A stretch of DNA of 64,000 nucleotides from Centropus unirufus. Its lineage: Eukaryota > Chordata > Aves > Cuculiformes > Centropidae. Below are positions 35,842 through 48,500 of the stretch, one piece after another; the first letter of the stretch is position 1, and each line of letters begins with the position of its first letter. A model generated the notes under the pieces. The model was given only the letters and a program-made list of their open reading frames with translations. It was not told the DNA's origin and did no database searches. The translations under genes were made by a program, and so were the position numbers. The stretch covers positions 4,281,121 through 4,345,120 of the forward strand of contig VYZI01000005.1 in assembly GCA_013397695.1 (NCBI GenBank), written 5' to 3'.

Positions 35842-38362
35842 GCACGTGGCCTTCTCTTTCCAGCCTACATCTTCTGCCTTCCATTGTGATTCTAGCTTTC
35901 ACCTTCTGGCTAAGACAAAATGCTTCCTATTGTCACATGCCACATAGGCAAGGAGATGCCGAGTGAGCTCTGTGTTTAAAAGTGTCTTCATCTTCTGAAA
36001 CTAGACACAGAAGATCTGTGATGGAAAAAATCCATGCACATGCATTATTCCTGTAGTGAAATAAGGATATAACCTGAAGTAGTTCTACTAGAGGGAAGAA
36101 TCTTGTTGACAATATCAAATAAAAGGGGACAGCTATACATGGCAAGTACAGTCTAACCTGAATGTGAAACATGTCTAGCAGAAATGTGAAGCAGGCCGCT
36201 TTGTTACACACTCTGTAAAGTGAGACCCAGCAAGCAGGCAAGGGAGGCTACACACAGGCAAATCATCAGTGATGTAAAGCATCTGCTCCAGTGGAGGTGG
36301 GTATTGGCCTGTGCCTTGTTAAGTGCAAACATAACTGATTAATCGCAGCTCAACAGTTGTGAACAGTGGAAATCACTAATGCAACTCAGGTGTATGGCTT
36401 TTTCCATATAGATTTGTTCACAAACACATTTGCTAGAGCCAAGCTGCTGCTTACACATCTTCAGTGCCACGGTAAAACCTTTTTCCCTGGGAGTTGTTTT
36501 AGCTTTAGTTCATGTTACCAAAGCCCTGCTCTGTGCTATTCTTCTTCCTAATTTGCCCTCAATGTATTCTTCTCTCTCCTCCAAGTTTTGCAGTATCATT
36601 ACTGTGATATCCCCAGTGTGATATTACCCAACATTACCCCGCCTGTTCACTTTCCCTGACTGCCAGTCACAGGAAATTCTCACATGAAGGAGGATTTGTG
36701 AAAAGACCATCATCTCTGCATGTTGCCTCTGACTTGTTCCCTTTTTGCAGTTCCTGCCACAGCTCCTTGCTGCTCAACCTCAGTTGTCTGCTGAATCTAA
36801 TCTGCATCTCCCCCCTGCTCCATGACTGAAGGTGTCTTCAAAGCTGTTGCTCAGCATACAGCAAGGGAGACAGCTCCATCTTCTTACCCTCTTCTAAAGG
36901 AAATAGCTCTGTGTATAATGCTTTCCTCCATTTTAAATCAGTTCTTCCTTTGCAGTTTGAGATGGGGTCCTCAGTCTCAGCCCAGCTTTGGACCCTGAGG
37001 CTTGGCAAGAATTTACCTTGCTGTCACCTTTCCCTCATCCATCAAAGTCACCTGTGTCTTGATCTGGAAAATTTATGTTCTCTTTCTCAGTTACCTCTAC
37101 TAAATGCCCTTAGTCTGACAGTTAAGAATGTGTTTATTCTCATCTTGGAGGCAGGGTTCAGAGAATTCACCGACTTTCACCAACATCTCTCTCTTTCCAC
37201 TAAGAGACTCCAGGAAGTCCTACATTTTACTGCAGATACCCCATTAGGCTGGTGTTCCTCTCGGGTCAACTGGGCTGAGTCTCCAGTTCCTCCACTTAAA
37301 ACCCATCTGTTTCATCAAAGTGTTTGCTAGAACAAGCCAAATAAATCCCTTCAAAAGTTTCATTGGATTATTTCTCGTTAAAAAGAACTCTTTTTTACCC
37401 TCTAAAAAAAAAAAGGAGATGCCACAAGTATTCTTTCTGGCAGCTGCTTCCTTAGAGCTAATGGCATTTCCTGTTGTGAATGTGAGGGGACAACTGTGCT
37501 TCTTGGGGTCATATGACTTCCAGGAAAGGTATACAAATTCCCTTCCCAACTCCACATGCATGCTGAATCATTCCTCACACTTTCAGGGAGCAGGAAGTCA
37601 AGTAGCAAGGGTTAAAAGGTACTGCTTAGGGAGGTGCTCTGTAAACAAATTCTTCCCTGCAACAAGCTAGAGAAGATGCTGAAATGTGAAATGATCCTTG
37701 CTGCTCTTATTAAGGTTCACAGTGTAGTTCGACATTATTTTTAGCACTCTGCTTGGATTTTTTGGTCATTTATTATTTATCTCATAGCTTGGGAGAGGTC
37801 ATTCTTGCTCATCACTCTCTAAACTTTCAGGTAGTCAAAGACTCCAGCTCATACCTTTCCCTGCTCTGATTAGGTATGGTCCAATAAGCCTGACTAATAC
37901 TGGCAGACTTCCAAAGCTTGGTTTGATAGAAAATAAGCCTAATGCCCATTATATTATTCTCAAGGTACTTTAGTTTTCCAGACAGCTTTCAAATTTGAGA
38001 TTAAGAGGCATGAACAGCCAATTGATTAATTATAGGAGGTATGTTATACATAAGATCTCATTTTTCCTCTGCTAAAGAAGTGGGAAACCTCATTTGCCAG
38101 AAGAGTGCATGTTTGCTCATGTGGCTACTTAGAGCAGAGCAGGCTGCTCTCTCTTTAAAAATCCTTTTAGCAAAGAGGAAAAATTTTTGAATGTTTTCCG
38201 CTTCCTTTACACACATAAGGGATTGTTACACTTTAAAACTGCAAGCGCATGGCATCATTCCCTTGTGTGTATGCACAGGGACCAGGGAGAAATTACACTC
38301 CCTTTTCTTTAGTGGGAGCCAAGCTCTTCTACCCAGGACAGAAAATTAGCTTTGAACTTCTG

Positions 38363-38386
38363 GTGCCAGTAAGTGTGCCAGTTAGT
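38363..38386. repeat. 12-base unit duplicated in tandem
   Basis: GTGCCAGTAAGT (38363-38374) is followed directly by GTGCCAGTTAGT (38375-38386) and then GTGT. One mismatch separates the two units. Confidence 0.85.
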
Positions 38387-41300
38387 GTGTCTACATCTTC
38401 CACAGTATGGAGGACACAAGTCAAGGGGAGCTTAGAAAGAATTGTATTTAAGATATTTGCAACCTGTATGAAAGATGGATGATTTGTGGTTAACTCCAAG
38501 AAACAGCTAGCCCTTCAAAAGAAGTTTGTTTTCCTTTTTTCTCCTAGTTTTTGTTAGAGAGCAAAGACTTATTTGGTACCAAGGCATCTCCAAAATAAAG
38601 CATTTTGAATCCATACATAGAAACTTAAAATTCAACACCCCACTCCACTTTTTTTCCACAGCAGATTCTTCCCTACTCCTAAGCACTAAGCCCCTATTGA
38701 GACGACTTCCTCAAAATCATAAGAAATGCATATCTAATTTGAGGAAACAATGAAGAATGAGTAGCATAAAGCTAAGGAGCAATATAGTCAACTCCACTAT
38801 CCTTGTCAGTGATTCTTCACCTCTACATCCTGAATGACCACCCAATAAATCAACGTTTCTTTTGTACATTGTTCTTTATTCCCCTCTTTAGTTCCCTCAA
38901 CTCAATTTGCTACAGGCGAACAAAACTCCAGCATCAAATGAACACAGCCAGAGTTCATCTTCACTGGAGGGTAATGGGAAAGTCTATCTCGGCTTTCTGT
39001 TAAGGGATGCTAAGCTATAGCTCCAGCAGCCATTCCTTGAGTCCATAGTGTTCCCCTGCTGCCTCTGTTCTGGTGTGTCACCCTAGGGCTGCTCAGCCTG
39101 CCCACACCAATGACATGCTCAGCCTATCCATAGCATTAGCAATAGCATCATGGGCATCCCTCAAGGTCTGCCAGGTTACTATCAGAGCTGCTAAAGTCCT
39201 AATCTCATCCTCCTATCATGGATCTTCACGACTCCTCCTAGTACTGAATTAATGGGGTTGGGATGCCCTTTTCTCTTCACACAGGAATGCTGTCCTTGCA
39301 GGTGCAGTCTGTGCCTGCTACTCTTCCTTTGTCTCACCAGCAAATGCACCCCTCTCTCAGCAGCTCCCAGTTCCAGGCTGAGGGATACAGTAGGATAAGG
39401 GAGTAATAGGCCTACAAAATATTTAACTGTGGCATTTGCCTAACAGTACCCTATTCCTTTGAGTAACTTCTTGCAGCATTTCCCCACAGACAGAAATTTT
39501 TAGTTGGCTCGTAAGAACCTAATGTTTTTCACTAAGTGAACCAGTTTTACTACCAAAGCAGAACGGGTGAACAAAGGATGACATCCATTAATTTCCATAA
39601 TAATTCCCAAGTGCTTAGAAGCTCTGAGGGCAGAATATAGCAGAGAAGGGAGCAAGGCAACTGAGTAATGCTAGGAAAAATGATAGCTATCATGGTACAG
39701 AACATTATAGTATAATTGAAAGCATCTACACTTTTTGAAGAAATGACCACCTTGGATACAAAATGAAAACAGTAGCTGTATTTGTAATAAAGTAAAGCCT
39801 CAAAACAATCTTAACTCAGGGTGAAATGTGAGATATCATTGCAGGCCTGGTCTTCTGCTGACTTGTGAAGAACAGTATCAGGGTCACTTGGTAAGTGCCA
39901 AGCGATGTCATAGCCCAAAATTTTTAAGAAATTCTAGTTTAAATATAAGCTATAAAGCTTAACACTAGAATAGCTACATAAAGATGTCTGAAAATATTAT
40001 GAATGAGTAAATGTTAAAAGCTGGAGATTTCAGATCAATGGTCTACAAATAATACTGAGACATACATGTAGAAAAATCAAGTACCTTAAAAAATGAAGTG
40101 GAATTAAATAAAATTAAAAGTCAAAGAGATTGCAGTAAAACACATACTCCCCTCCACGATGCCAGCCAGTTCTGCTGCCATAAATGTCAGAAACCTATGC
40201 ACAGGGAAAAAAAAAAAAACCTCTGTCCTCTAAAGCAAGGTAATAAATTAGACATGGAAGACCATTCCAATGAAGACACTGGATTTATATTTCAAGTGTT
40301 TTGATGACTGATGATGACACATCTATTCTTGGCTGTGAATAGTATAAAAAAAGAGCCAATTTTCTTTGGCTTTCCTTGGGCATGCATAAAAGAAGGCAAT
40401 GAAGCACACAATGTTGGCAAGTATCATTTCTGGATATTCAATAGGGCAGATCTTTATGTTATGTATATCAGTAAAACATCATTACTTTTATATTAATTGA
40501 GCATCTGCCCCGATGCATTAATGGTCTGTTCTTGTTGTTTTAATGGACATCCATATATGCTCTAGCAAAGAAATCCTCAGAAGAGCTATTTTAAACCAAT
40601 GGACCCAATAATCCACCAAATGGTGGAAATAAATATTGGAAACTTAGATGAGGGTTCCAATAACAACTCAGGATAACACAGCCTGGGATTTGTTTGCAAG
40701 AAAAATGAAGATTCAGGGCATGGCTTATTTTATCTCTGCCAGGACATGCCTGCCCATTCTTGTACCTCTAGCCTTTATGCATGCATACCTCTGTGTACTA
40801 AATGAAATCCAGCAGTAGTATCCAAAATCACTCCCCAATACTGGGCCATAGGAGTGCTTAAATTAGATTAACCATCACAGTGCAGCCACCTGTCTAATCC
40901 TTTACATGAGTTCTTTTATTCATAATTATTTCTTTTTTTGGTATTCTCTCGAAATACATTCTACATATAAAATGTTGCATTTGTTGGGGACAAATGAGGA
41001 ATTGGGGCTGAACACTAGTGGTTGTCATGTTTCTCAGTCAGAAACTGCTAGCTTGATATGTTCCTGCCCATCTGACTGCCTGTCCTTGAACCTCAGAGCG
41101 TTCTCTCTCACATGCCCTAAAACTTGCACATTTGGAAGGCACAGCAATATTATCTAGGAATAATCCTTTTATTATTTCTTTTGGTATTGAAACATGACTC
41201 AAAGATTCACACCTTTTTCTCCTATATATTACCTCTTAACTATTGGCTATACCTTGGCTCTCCTGTCCTTCAGCCCACTGGAAATTCACCTGTTATTAAT

Positions 41301-41630
41301 GAGGTGTCAGAAATGATTGATAATGCCTCTGTAATTATCTCTGCCTGCTCTTTAAAAACATCCAGGTGAGACTATCTGTCCTTGCTCATACGTGAGCATT
41401 TAGTCACCACCATTTTCTTCGGTCTTCTCTCCAGCCCAAACAACTGCTAGCTTAATTGTTTTCTCACTTTCTCACCAACTGTATTGAAAGTATAGCTTCA
41501 AATACAAAACAACAAATTCTATTCTTGCGTATACATTGCTTGTGAAGCCTCACTGGTCAGCGATAAGTGCAGGATATAAATCAGAGCATAAGTTAACCTT
41601 CGAGAAATGTACTGTTGTATGCTTCAATCT

Positions 41631-41655
41631 ATTACTTCCATTACTTCCATTACTT
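41631..41655. repeat. 9-base tandem repeat, 2.8 copies
   Basis: ATTACTTCC is repeated at 41631-41639 and 41640-41648, then a partial ATTACTT follows. Too short to be more than local slippage. Confidence 0.9.
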
Positions 41656-44600
41656 AATATCTCTAGATCCCAAATTAGCTTTCAGTCCTATGCTTTCATC
41701 TGATGTGCCATCCTGTGGGCCAAGTTTCTGCACTAGTAGCCAGATTCTATCCTTTGATGGACACAGTTTCAATCCTAAAGTTTTTTGTTTGGAATCCATG
41801 CACAAACCAGATGGCAAAGCCAGATTTACAACCCAGGGCCTTAATTTCCTCTGGATGGGATACCTAGAACACTGGATTTGCAATGAGAAAATAAAACTAT
41901 TTGCTTTCAAGGTAAATTAGGGAAATTCTATCAATTTATTCAGATTGTTGCCCAGGAAAACGTTATTACAAATTAATCCAAAGGCATGAGTGGGGCTTGT
42001 AAAGCCCGTTTTCACTGAAAATTAAGCTTAAAATATGTATTCATGTGCAGGATATCAGAAAATTTACTGTGAATTTTGTCTTCCTAGGAAAGTGATAGAC
42101 ATTCAAACACAAATACATTTAGTTCCCTTTCCCCTGATTGTAGGTAAGAACCTTATAACTGCATCTATTTTTACTGAGTTTTTAAGTGTGAATTGCTGTT
42201 CATCTCAATAACTAAAAAAAATAAGGCATCAAAACTGAACAGCAAAAATTACATGATGTAGTTTTAATAGCATCAAGTCCAATTCTTAGCAATTCAGTAA
42301 GATTATTTCTACTGATTTTAGTGCACAGAAACATGCATCTAACTTACGTGTTCATGCTGAAACATACCAAGGTATATGAAATGGGTTCTTCATATTGTAT
42401 ATCGTATTTATCATATAGTTCCCAAGGAGACTTGTTTCACCCTGTTTTAGACATTTAAAACAGATACCTATAATGAGTAACTATCATCTCCATCCAGTTA
42501 TTGGAATAAGGAGTGGGGTGGCCTGTCTGTCCCTTAGGCATCACCTTCAGAAGAAGACTCATGCCCTAAAGATTCTCTTTCCCTCCCACTTGGGACATCA
42601 CTCCATTAGGTCAAAGGATCCCTTCAGAGTTTTTCTGCTCCTCATTCATTTGTATTTGATGTAAAATCTGGGCTGGTCATAGAGATATAGGGTTTTCCTT
42701 GGTTTGTTCAGAACTCTGGTCAGAGTCAGATAATCAGTCTGGTCAAGGGGCTGATGATCTTTTTATCACCTTACTTATGAAATAGGGGGTCTACTAGTAG
42801 GAGGTTGGATGACAGTTCTTGGTGCCCTTGCTGCCATTCTACAACAGCATCAAAATTACAGTATGTCCTACTGTTTCTTATGGCTCAACACTAATGCAAT
42901 GTGTGCTAAAGTTTATTACATTGATCCTTTCCACTTTCTCTTTTAAGATCTGTTTTTACAGTTCAGACAGAGCACCTTGAAGAAGAGCTACAGTTTCACT
43001 GCCATTGCTTTTTCATTATTTTTATTTTTTTTTTTTTTATTAAATTCACCCACATCATGCAGTAATTGGGTTTCTTGATTTGGAGTCCTGAAGGTTGTCA
43101 AGATTTTTTCAACCTATCAGTCATCCCAGTGTTCCTACCCAGACATGACTTGTCTGGCCACCACCACAGATCATTGTACACCTTGTATTTCTGTCCCAGC
43201 CAAGTTCCTAAATGCTTTTATTCAAATCCACTTACCCATGGCACAGGCGAGTCCTATAGCTATTCTACCTAAGTATCAGTACGCAGAGAAGGACCTAATG
43301 TTGACACCAATATGAATTTCATATATATCACATTTTTTCTCCCAGAATTGGATAAAGCACATTAGACTGTCGTTCTTCATTGAAAGGATGCCACCCTGAA
43401 AACAGTAGGCTGCTATGCACATTGCTCTGCATAACCAAGGGGACAGCGATGAGCTTTATAGCAGTTATCCATGCTGGAAACATAAATACACATATAGGTA
43501 GCTCTGAAAATGGTTAGATGATTTTTCAACACACCTAGTGATCTTGACTTATAGAAAGGAAAGCCAGAATGTTTTGTTCACATGAAACCAGTCCTGGGAA
43601 CACAGTATTTCAGGACAGACATTTTAATTACCACTTTAAAGCACTAGTTATGTGGTGTTTTTTGCTTTTCTTAAAAAAAGCACAGATATAATAAATGTAG
43701 ATTGAAACTTTTATACCACTTATTTTAACGCTTAATTTAAGCACCTCAATGCCTTCTTTATTCACTTCAGGTTTTGCTCTGGAAGCAGGCATCTTGGGAA
43801 GTCAGAGATCTTTCCTTGTGTTTTTTGAAGAGATTTATCTAAGTCTGAGATGAACCATGAAAAGCCAGTAGAGATTAAATTGGTGCTTGTTATATCTTCA
43901 AAAAAGGCAGGACTTTTCTGGAATATCTTAGTCACAAAGGCTAAACTATTAGAAATAAAAAAAAAATCCAAGTTGGAAGAAGAAAGGTACATACTCTATC
44001 AGCGCAATGAGTTCCCACACAAGCAACTTGTTCACTCAGCCTGCAACTACCAACTACCTCATGTTTGCCACAAACACGGTTTTAACACCCACACAATTAC
44101 TAAGGGTCCCCTGCAGGATGGCAGCTAATGAAATGCTGATAATCGATGTTCAAAAAGCACCACCTCATTGAATGTGAGTGTTCAGGTACTCCTGCACAGA
44201 GAACACCTGCAGGGGGAACGTGGCTGCCCAGGGCACAGGAGCGCAGCTCTGATGCTTGGTTTTGGGCCTCCCCTCAGCCTCTGGTTTTCATGCAGCACTG
44301 TGACTGCAGCTCAGTGGGGCAGTAGTTGCCTCACATTTCCCAAGTCTGAGTGCTCAGTGATTTATTATAGATATTTTTGACACACAAACAGAAAGCTTCC
44401 TCTCTGCTAATTGCAAATTATTTAGCTTTTGCCAGATTGTTGCTGCAAAAAGCAGGCTTATGTTGCATTAGTAGTAGTGTAAATAGTGCTGTAAAGGCAG
44501 ACATGTTACCCTGAAAAACATGTTATTCAACTATCAATTTGACTGAAATGTTGTTTAAATTCAGCACTTTCTTGTTTTAATTAAACATGCCCCATCCTTT

Positions 44601-45506
44601 CTTTCATGAAGAGAATGTCAGCTAAGAAGTGTAATGATTAAAAAAAAGATATTCAGATTTGCTGAGGACAAAGAAAGATTTCTTCCTGAGTCAATTTACA
44701 GTGAGTCACTTTGCCAGGGCCAAGAATTAGAACTAAGTGAAAAGAAATCCAAGTGGGTAATTAACTGCAGTAGCGGCAACCCCAGAAATGGAAGCGCAAA
44801 ACACCAGAAACAAACTTTCTTCAGGTGCTTTGTTCAGCTCGGCTAGAAAATAAGAGCAGCACCCTATCCTCAGAACTCAAAGTGAACCTTTTACCCTTGC
44901 CACATAACTCACTCCAACCTTACTCTCAAGCCTTAATCCTAGAAACTCACCTTTACAATCAAAATTGTAATCACATTATGTTGCTGAGAAATAGGTAATT
45001 AGATATAATGTTCTTAATGTGCAAAAATCAGTGCCATGTTTGGGAGGGAGGCTTCAGCTATCACTGGTAAAATTCTGCACCCCTTACTTCCTATTTTATT
45101 TCTATTTTCCTAGCTGTTCTTTGTCAGTATATTAGATATTCAATTCACTCTGGGATCCAAGAAGTCAAGCTAAGGCTGACGCAGCTCAAATCTCAGCTAA
45201 AAACTTACAGAAATTACACTGGGTAAGTAAAGTGAGGTAGAAGCAATGACATAACACGTGTAATTGATAGCCTTATTTTGATCATGTAAAAATACAGACT
45301 GAATACCGATGTGGAGAACTCTGATGCTTGAATAGCCTGAGATTACCTGAAGTATACTACAACCCATCCTAGTACAATAACAGATTTTTTGGGAAGATCT
45401 GCTGTTTCTTGAAACTCAAGTTTCTTTCTCTATATGAATTTACCCCTATAAACTATATCCGAATTATATTTTAAACGAGCCCCATTTGTGAGTGATTCCA
45501 GTTTTA

Positions 45507-45532
45507 AGCATTACTGACTTATCAGTAATGCT
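45507..45532. repeat. Perfect 11-bp hairpin with 4-base loop
   Basis: AGCATTACTGA (45507-45517) and TCAGTAATGCT (45522-45532) are exact reverse complements around the loop CTTA. This is the tightest stem-loop I found in the window. A further pairing is possible between 'ttttaaacgagc' just upstream (45468-45479) and 'gctcgcttttaa' (45530-45541); it competes for the last three stem bases. It could form in DNA or RNA. No terminator function is implied in a vertebrate context. Confidence 0.9.
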
Positions 45533-48500
45533 CGCTTTTAAGGATAAATAATAACAACTATAAAAAATATACTGCACAAATAAAGCCATAGGTAACTTAT
45601 AAAGAACTGTACTAGAAAGCTCAGATGATAACAAATCCTGAATATATTCCAAAACCTCCAAACACTCATTCAGATATTAATTGGCTACTTCACACACAAG
45701 AGCCTTGGCTCTTGGCCACTACACTTGACAGTACAAACTTGGTAACTGAAAGTGAGTGTTTTTTGAGGGTCAGAAGGTTGCTGCTTTGGTTCCCTTCCCA
45801 CTTCTGTCACAAGCAGACAAACCCGCTGCAGGCAGAAGCCAGAGCCACTTTCATGGCTCTTCCTTGCTCCTCCAACATCCAGTCATATTTAGCTGGCAGC
45901 CACCTCGGGAATCAAATGGCTTCTGTCATCCTTTTTGAGAAATGCAGAAGCTGGAGACTAGGAAGGGAAATCAGCCTTTTGTGTCCCCTTTTGGTGATAC
46001 AAATCTCTCCTGGAGTCAGCCAGAATGTAGTTTTCCAATAAATATTATTTTAAACACAGTTTTTCTCTCACCAAAGTTGGCAAATTGATAATTAAGTGCA
46101 CAGCAATCAGAGTAGAATGAGATCTTACATTAATCACTTCGTCTAAAATGAAAAGTATCCTCCTTATATGCATGAAGATTTTGCCTTGGCTGGGGTTAAC
46201 ACACAGTTCTCCCACAAGCATTTTCTGCTCAATTAATTCTTTCAAAGGGGTTATTGAACCTACACAGATATTGTGTAATCTAGGTTAAATCAGGAAATAG
46301 TATCATGAGAAGCAGTTGCATGGGGAAGGGAGGTCAAAAAAAGCACCAACAGGAACTTAGAAATTTTCGAGGATATAAATAAAAGGACAGGTGGTATCTT
46401 CAGTCATGTAATGTGATGGGGACTCGGTAATTGACCTAAAAATAGAGGAGACTAAAAGAAAACATTCTGAAAAGCACAGTAGAGGCCATAACCTCAGCTG
46501 CTATAATTCAACGCACTTTCACAGAACTGAGTGCAGAAGTGAATCATGACAGCAGAATAATAAGAACTTACATATTTAGAGAAGAGTCAAAAATAGTACT
46601 TGTCAGAAAATATTACTCAAAGCTAAAGAAAAATGCTTATCGAAGTAGACCACATTCTGTGAACAGAGCTGTGATTACTATATTATGCTCACAGTAAAGG
46701 CAGGCGATGCATAGACTAGGTTAATTTTAAATACAAGTTAAGCAAGAAACATTTGGTAACTATGATACAGATGGTAACAATCCTAAAAAAGAAGGGATCA
46801 TGTTTATATTTTACTCCATGGCAGTATTTTTGGAATGACAATGGATAAATCAGAACAAACAGCAGATCATGCTCAGCTGGATGTATATCGGATCAGATTT
46901 CAAATCTTGCCAGTTTTGCCTTGGATATAATTATCTCAGACTCTCAAGAATTACTTAAGGAATTTCACTTATCAGAGGCAACTGGTGATTTTAAAGGCCA
47001 GGCATTCCCCATCAGTCAATGGACCAAAGGACATCAAAGGCTAAGATCTCAGACAACCTGAACTTGAATTTTACCTTTCTTTCTTTGAAGCAAGATATCA
47101 GATCTCCGTTTTCCCCTGTTTCAAAGGGAAACCTTTGAGCCCTGCTCGGGATCACCTCCTGAGCAATTTCACTGTTGAGAAACCTTGAGATACAGAATAA
47201 ATGGGGAAATGCTACGTTTCACTTTGATTTTTTTCCCCTTGAATAAAAAACTTTCATAAAACAGGAGAAATTCTACTCTGAGAAGAGTAAACAGGAGGAG
47301 AAACATGCTTTCTGGCTGATATCATGCAAGCCAAGAATGCTGCTAAATCTGTTCTTTAATCACTGACATTTTATGCAGCCGTCTATAATTAAAAGCAGAG
47401 TTTTCACCCGAAAACTATCTTATGCAAGCAACATATGTTTTATGCAATTGAGCTTAACTGTTCTGATCCACTGAAGGAGCAACTTCATTTCTGGAGAGCT
47501 GAGACTGAACCTATTTCCTTACCATGCTACGGTGATTCAGGAGTGCCAAACTCACCATTACCATTGTGCTTGTAAAGACTGAGCACGGAATTCTTGTTGT
47601 AAATTAGCACAACACGGTGAACGTTCGCAGTACTGCACAGATTTAGCCTAGTGAGACTGTGACTCCCGTTTAAGCAGTACCCTTTGACTGCTCAGACTTC
47701 ATGAAACACCAATATAATTGTGTCCAGAAATGTTTTTCTCCCACAGGAGCTGAACACAAAGCCTGGTAGCAGAGCCAGCTCTTCAGATGCATTGTTGGGT
47801 CATTGCACCAATTTTGCACTTTCATAGATGAGCAGCCTCGTATGAACCATTTCAGAATGGTGTACTTCAGTACAACAGACTAATAATAAAACAGAATGTG
47901 CTCTAATTTCCGTCTCAGTAAAGCTATGGAATAATTTCATAGAACAAAAATTACACTGTTTAATTGAAATTTTTAATAGCTTTGAAAAGATGTTTATTCA
48001 CAAAATAGAGTTCCAGCCTTCTCAAAGATCAATGAAAGCTGTGTGAGTGTATTATTTCTTTGATGACTAGCGCAGCCAGAAAGTGTTATGAAACCATTAC
48101 GGATATTGGCTTTAAATGAAAACAAATGCAAACAAACTTTAAACCAACTAAACCACCAGCTTTGATTCACTACACTTGATTTGCAATTGAATAGGCTAAA
48201 ACGAAAAAAACTAATATATATGCCTCAAGGTTAAAAGATAATTTTTCAACAGACCAGTAAAGTAATGAACACAGTTTTCTTCAAACAGCACAACAAAAAA
48301 AACCTGCAGGAAAATTTCAGTGCTACATTGAGCTGTTTGCAAAATAACAACTTTTACAGAAAAAAGTCAGGTTTTTGTCATTTAATTTTGAACCAGCTTT
48401 CCTCAAGTGCTTAGAAATCTCTTTTAAGAGCCAAGCAGAGACTCGGCACCAGCTTGAGTTCTGTGCTGCAACATCATGAAACACAGTGCAGTAGGATAAT

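Larger units (their letters stand above)
34641..45506. other. Unassigned noncoding sequence
   Basis: Nothing protein-like in 10.9 kb. The longest frames are 139 codons (36911-37330 plus) and 116 codons (37320-37670 plus); the second overlaps a minus frame of 105 codons, and neither has a domain. Small tandem duplications lie at 35786-35841, 38363-38386 and 41631-41655, and a T14 run at 43025-43038. A GC-richer patch at 39.0-39.4 kb includes a pyrimidine tract ending in CAG, but no adjacent coding frame supports an exon. Confidence 0.55.

Noticed and set aside
36911..37670. Pair of overlapping 139- and 116-codon plus-strand frames as a two-exon gene
   Set aside because: They overlap each other and a minus frame, contain homopolymer-coded Lys runs, and show no family resemblance or convincing splice sites.
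39260..39310. Pyrimidine tract ending in CAG at about 39287 as a 3' splice site
   Set aside because: The following sequence has no sustained open frame and no matching donor that I can defend.
40305..40400. TGATGAC string as box C of a C/D snoRNA
   Set aside because: There is no paired terminal stem and no properly spaced D box.
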